A stretch of 33,217 nucleotides of DNA, from positions 1 through 33,217 of the forward strand of contig CAKRWT010000024.1 of the NCBI GenBank assembly GCA_934418125.1, in the 5' to 3' direction. This stretch comes from an uncultured Lachnospiraceae bacterium. GTDB taxonomy: Bacteria; Bacillota; Clostridia; Lachnospirales; Lachnospiraceae. The notes under the pieces were generated by a model. The model did not search any database and was not told the DNA's origin. It saw nothing but the letters and a program-made list of their open reading frames with translations. This document shows, piece by piece, positions 32,655 through 33,217 of the stretch. The translations under genes and the position numbers were made by a program. Every line of letters begins with the position of its first letter. The first letter of the stretch is position 1.

Positions 32655-33217
<563 letters not shown>

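Overview
The window looks like a chromosomal segment of an anaerobic, low-to-mid GC Firmicute, most likely a Lachnospiraceae-type Clostridium relative. The pointers are a phosphotransbutyrylase/butyrate kinase pair (butyrate formation), a split AICAR formyltransferase plus PurO-type IMP cyclohydrolase instead of bifunctional PurH, DUF975 and YcxB-like membrane proteins, an RFN-controlled RibU, and a PocR-GAF-PAS-GGDEF-EAL protein. The placement is inferred from gene content, not from a database search. There are no phage, IS transposase or CRISPR genes; most of the window is core metabolism and housekeeping.

Region 1 (1-6.2 kb, all minus strand): a tRNA-processing/modification operon transcribed YcxB-like protein, tsaE, tsaB, rimI, small zinc protein, RNase Z, anchored hypothetical, tsaD, ispD, then a tRNA-Ser(UGA) with its own promoter. 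TsaB, TsaD and TsaE make the t6A modification and RNase Z matures tRNA 3' ends. Region 2 (6.1-10 kb, minus): a MacAB-like export system (ATPase, membrane-fusion protein, FtsX-type permease), with a promoter preceded by an 11-bp-phased direct repeat. Region 3 (10-11.15 kb, minus): an FMN riboswitch, a transcription terminator and ribU. Region 4 (11.15-17.3 kb, minus): an oligopeptide ABC transporter oppBCDF-oppA plus a small Cys-rich protein, with a near-perfect Fur-type inverted repeat in the leader.

Region 5 (17.3-21.9 kb): tex (minus) and, divergently on plus, a DUF4190-like membrane protein, a small CxxC/HExxH protein and a DUF975 membrane protein. A roughly 259-bp MITE-like element with long imperfect terminal inverted repeats and an 11-bp direct duplication lies between the promoter and the first plus-strand gene. 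Region 6 (21.9-25.8 kb, minus): secA followed by prfB with the classical programmed +1 frameshift. Region 7 (25.8-33.2 kb, minus): the 3' end of guaB, a large c-di-GMP GGDEF/EAL protein, purO, AICAR formyltransferase, then ptb-buk with its own promoter.

The less expected signals are: a recurrent small hairpin fused to the Shine-Dalgarno of four unrelated genes, two of which share 35 of 39 bases; the MITE; two perfect DnaA boxes upstream of the tRNA-Ser promoter; and the Fur-like site before opp. All were read by eye; no alignments or folding programs were run.
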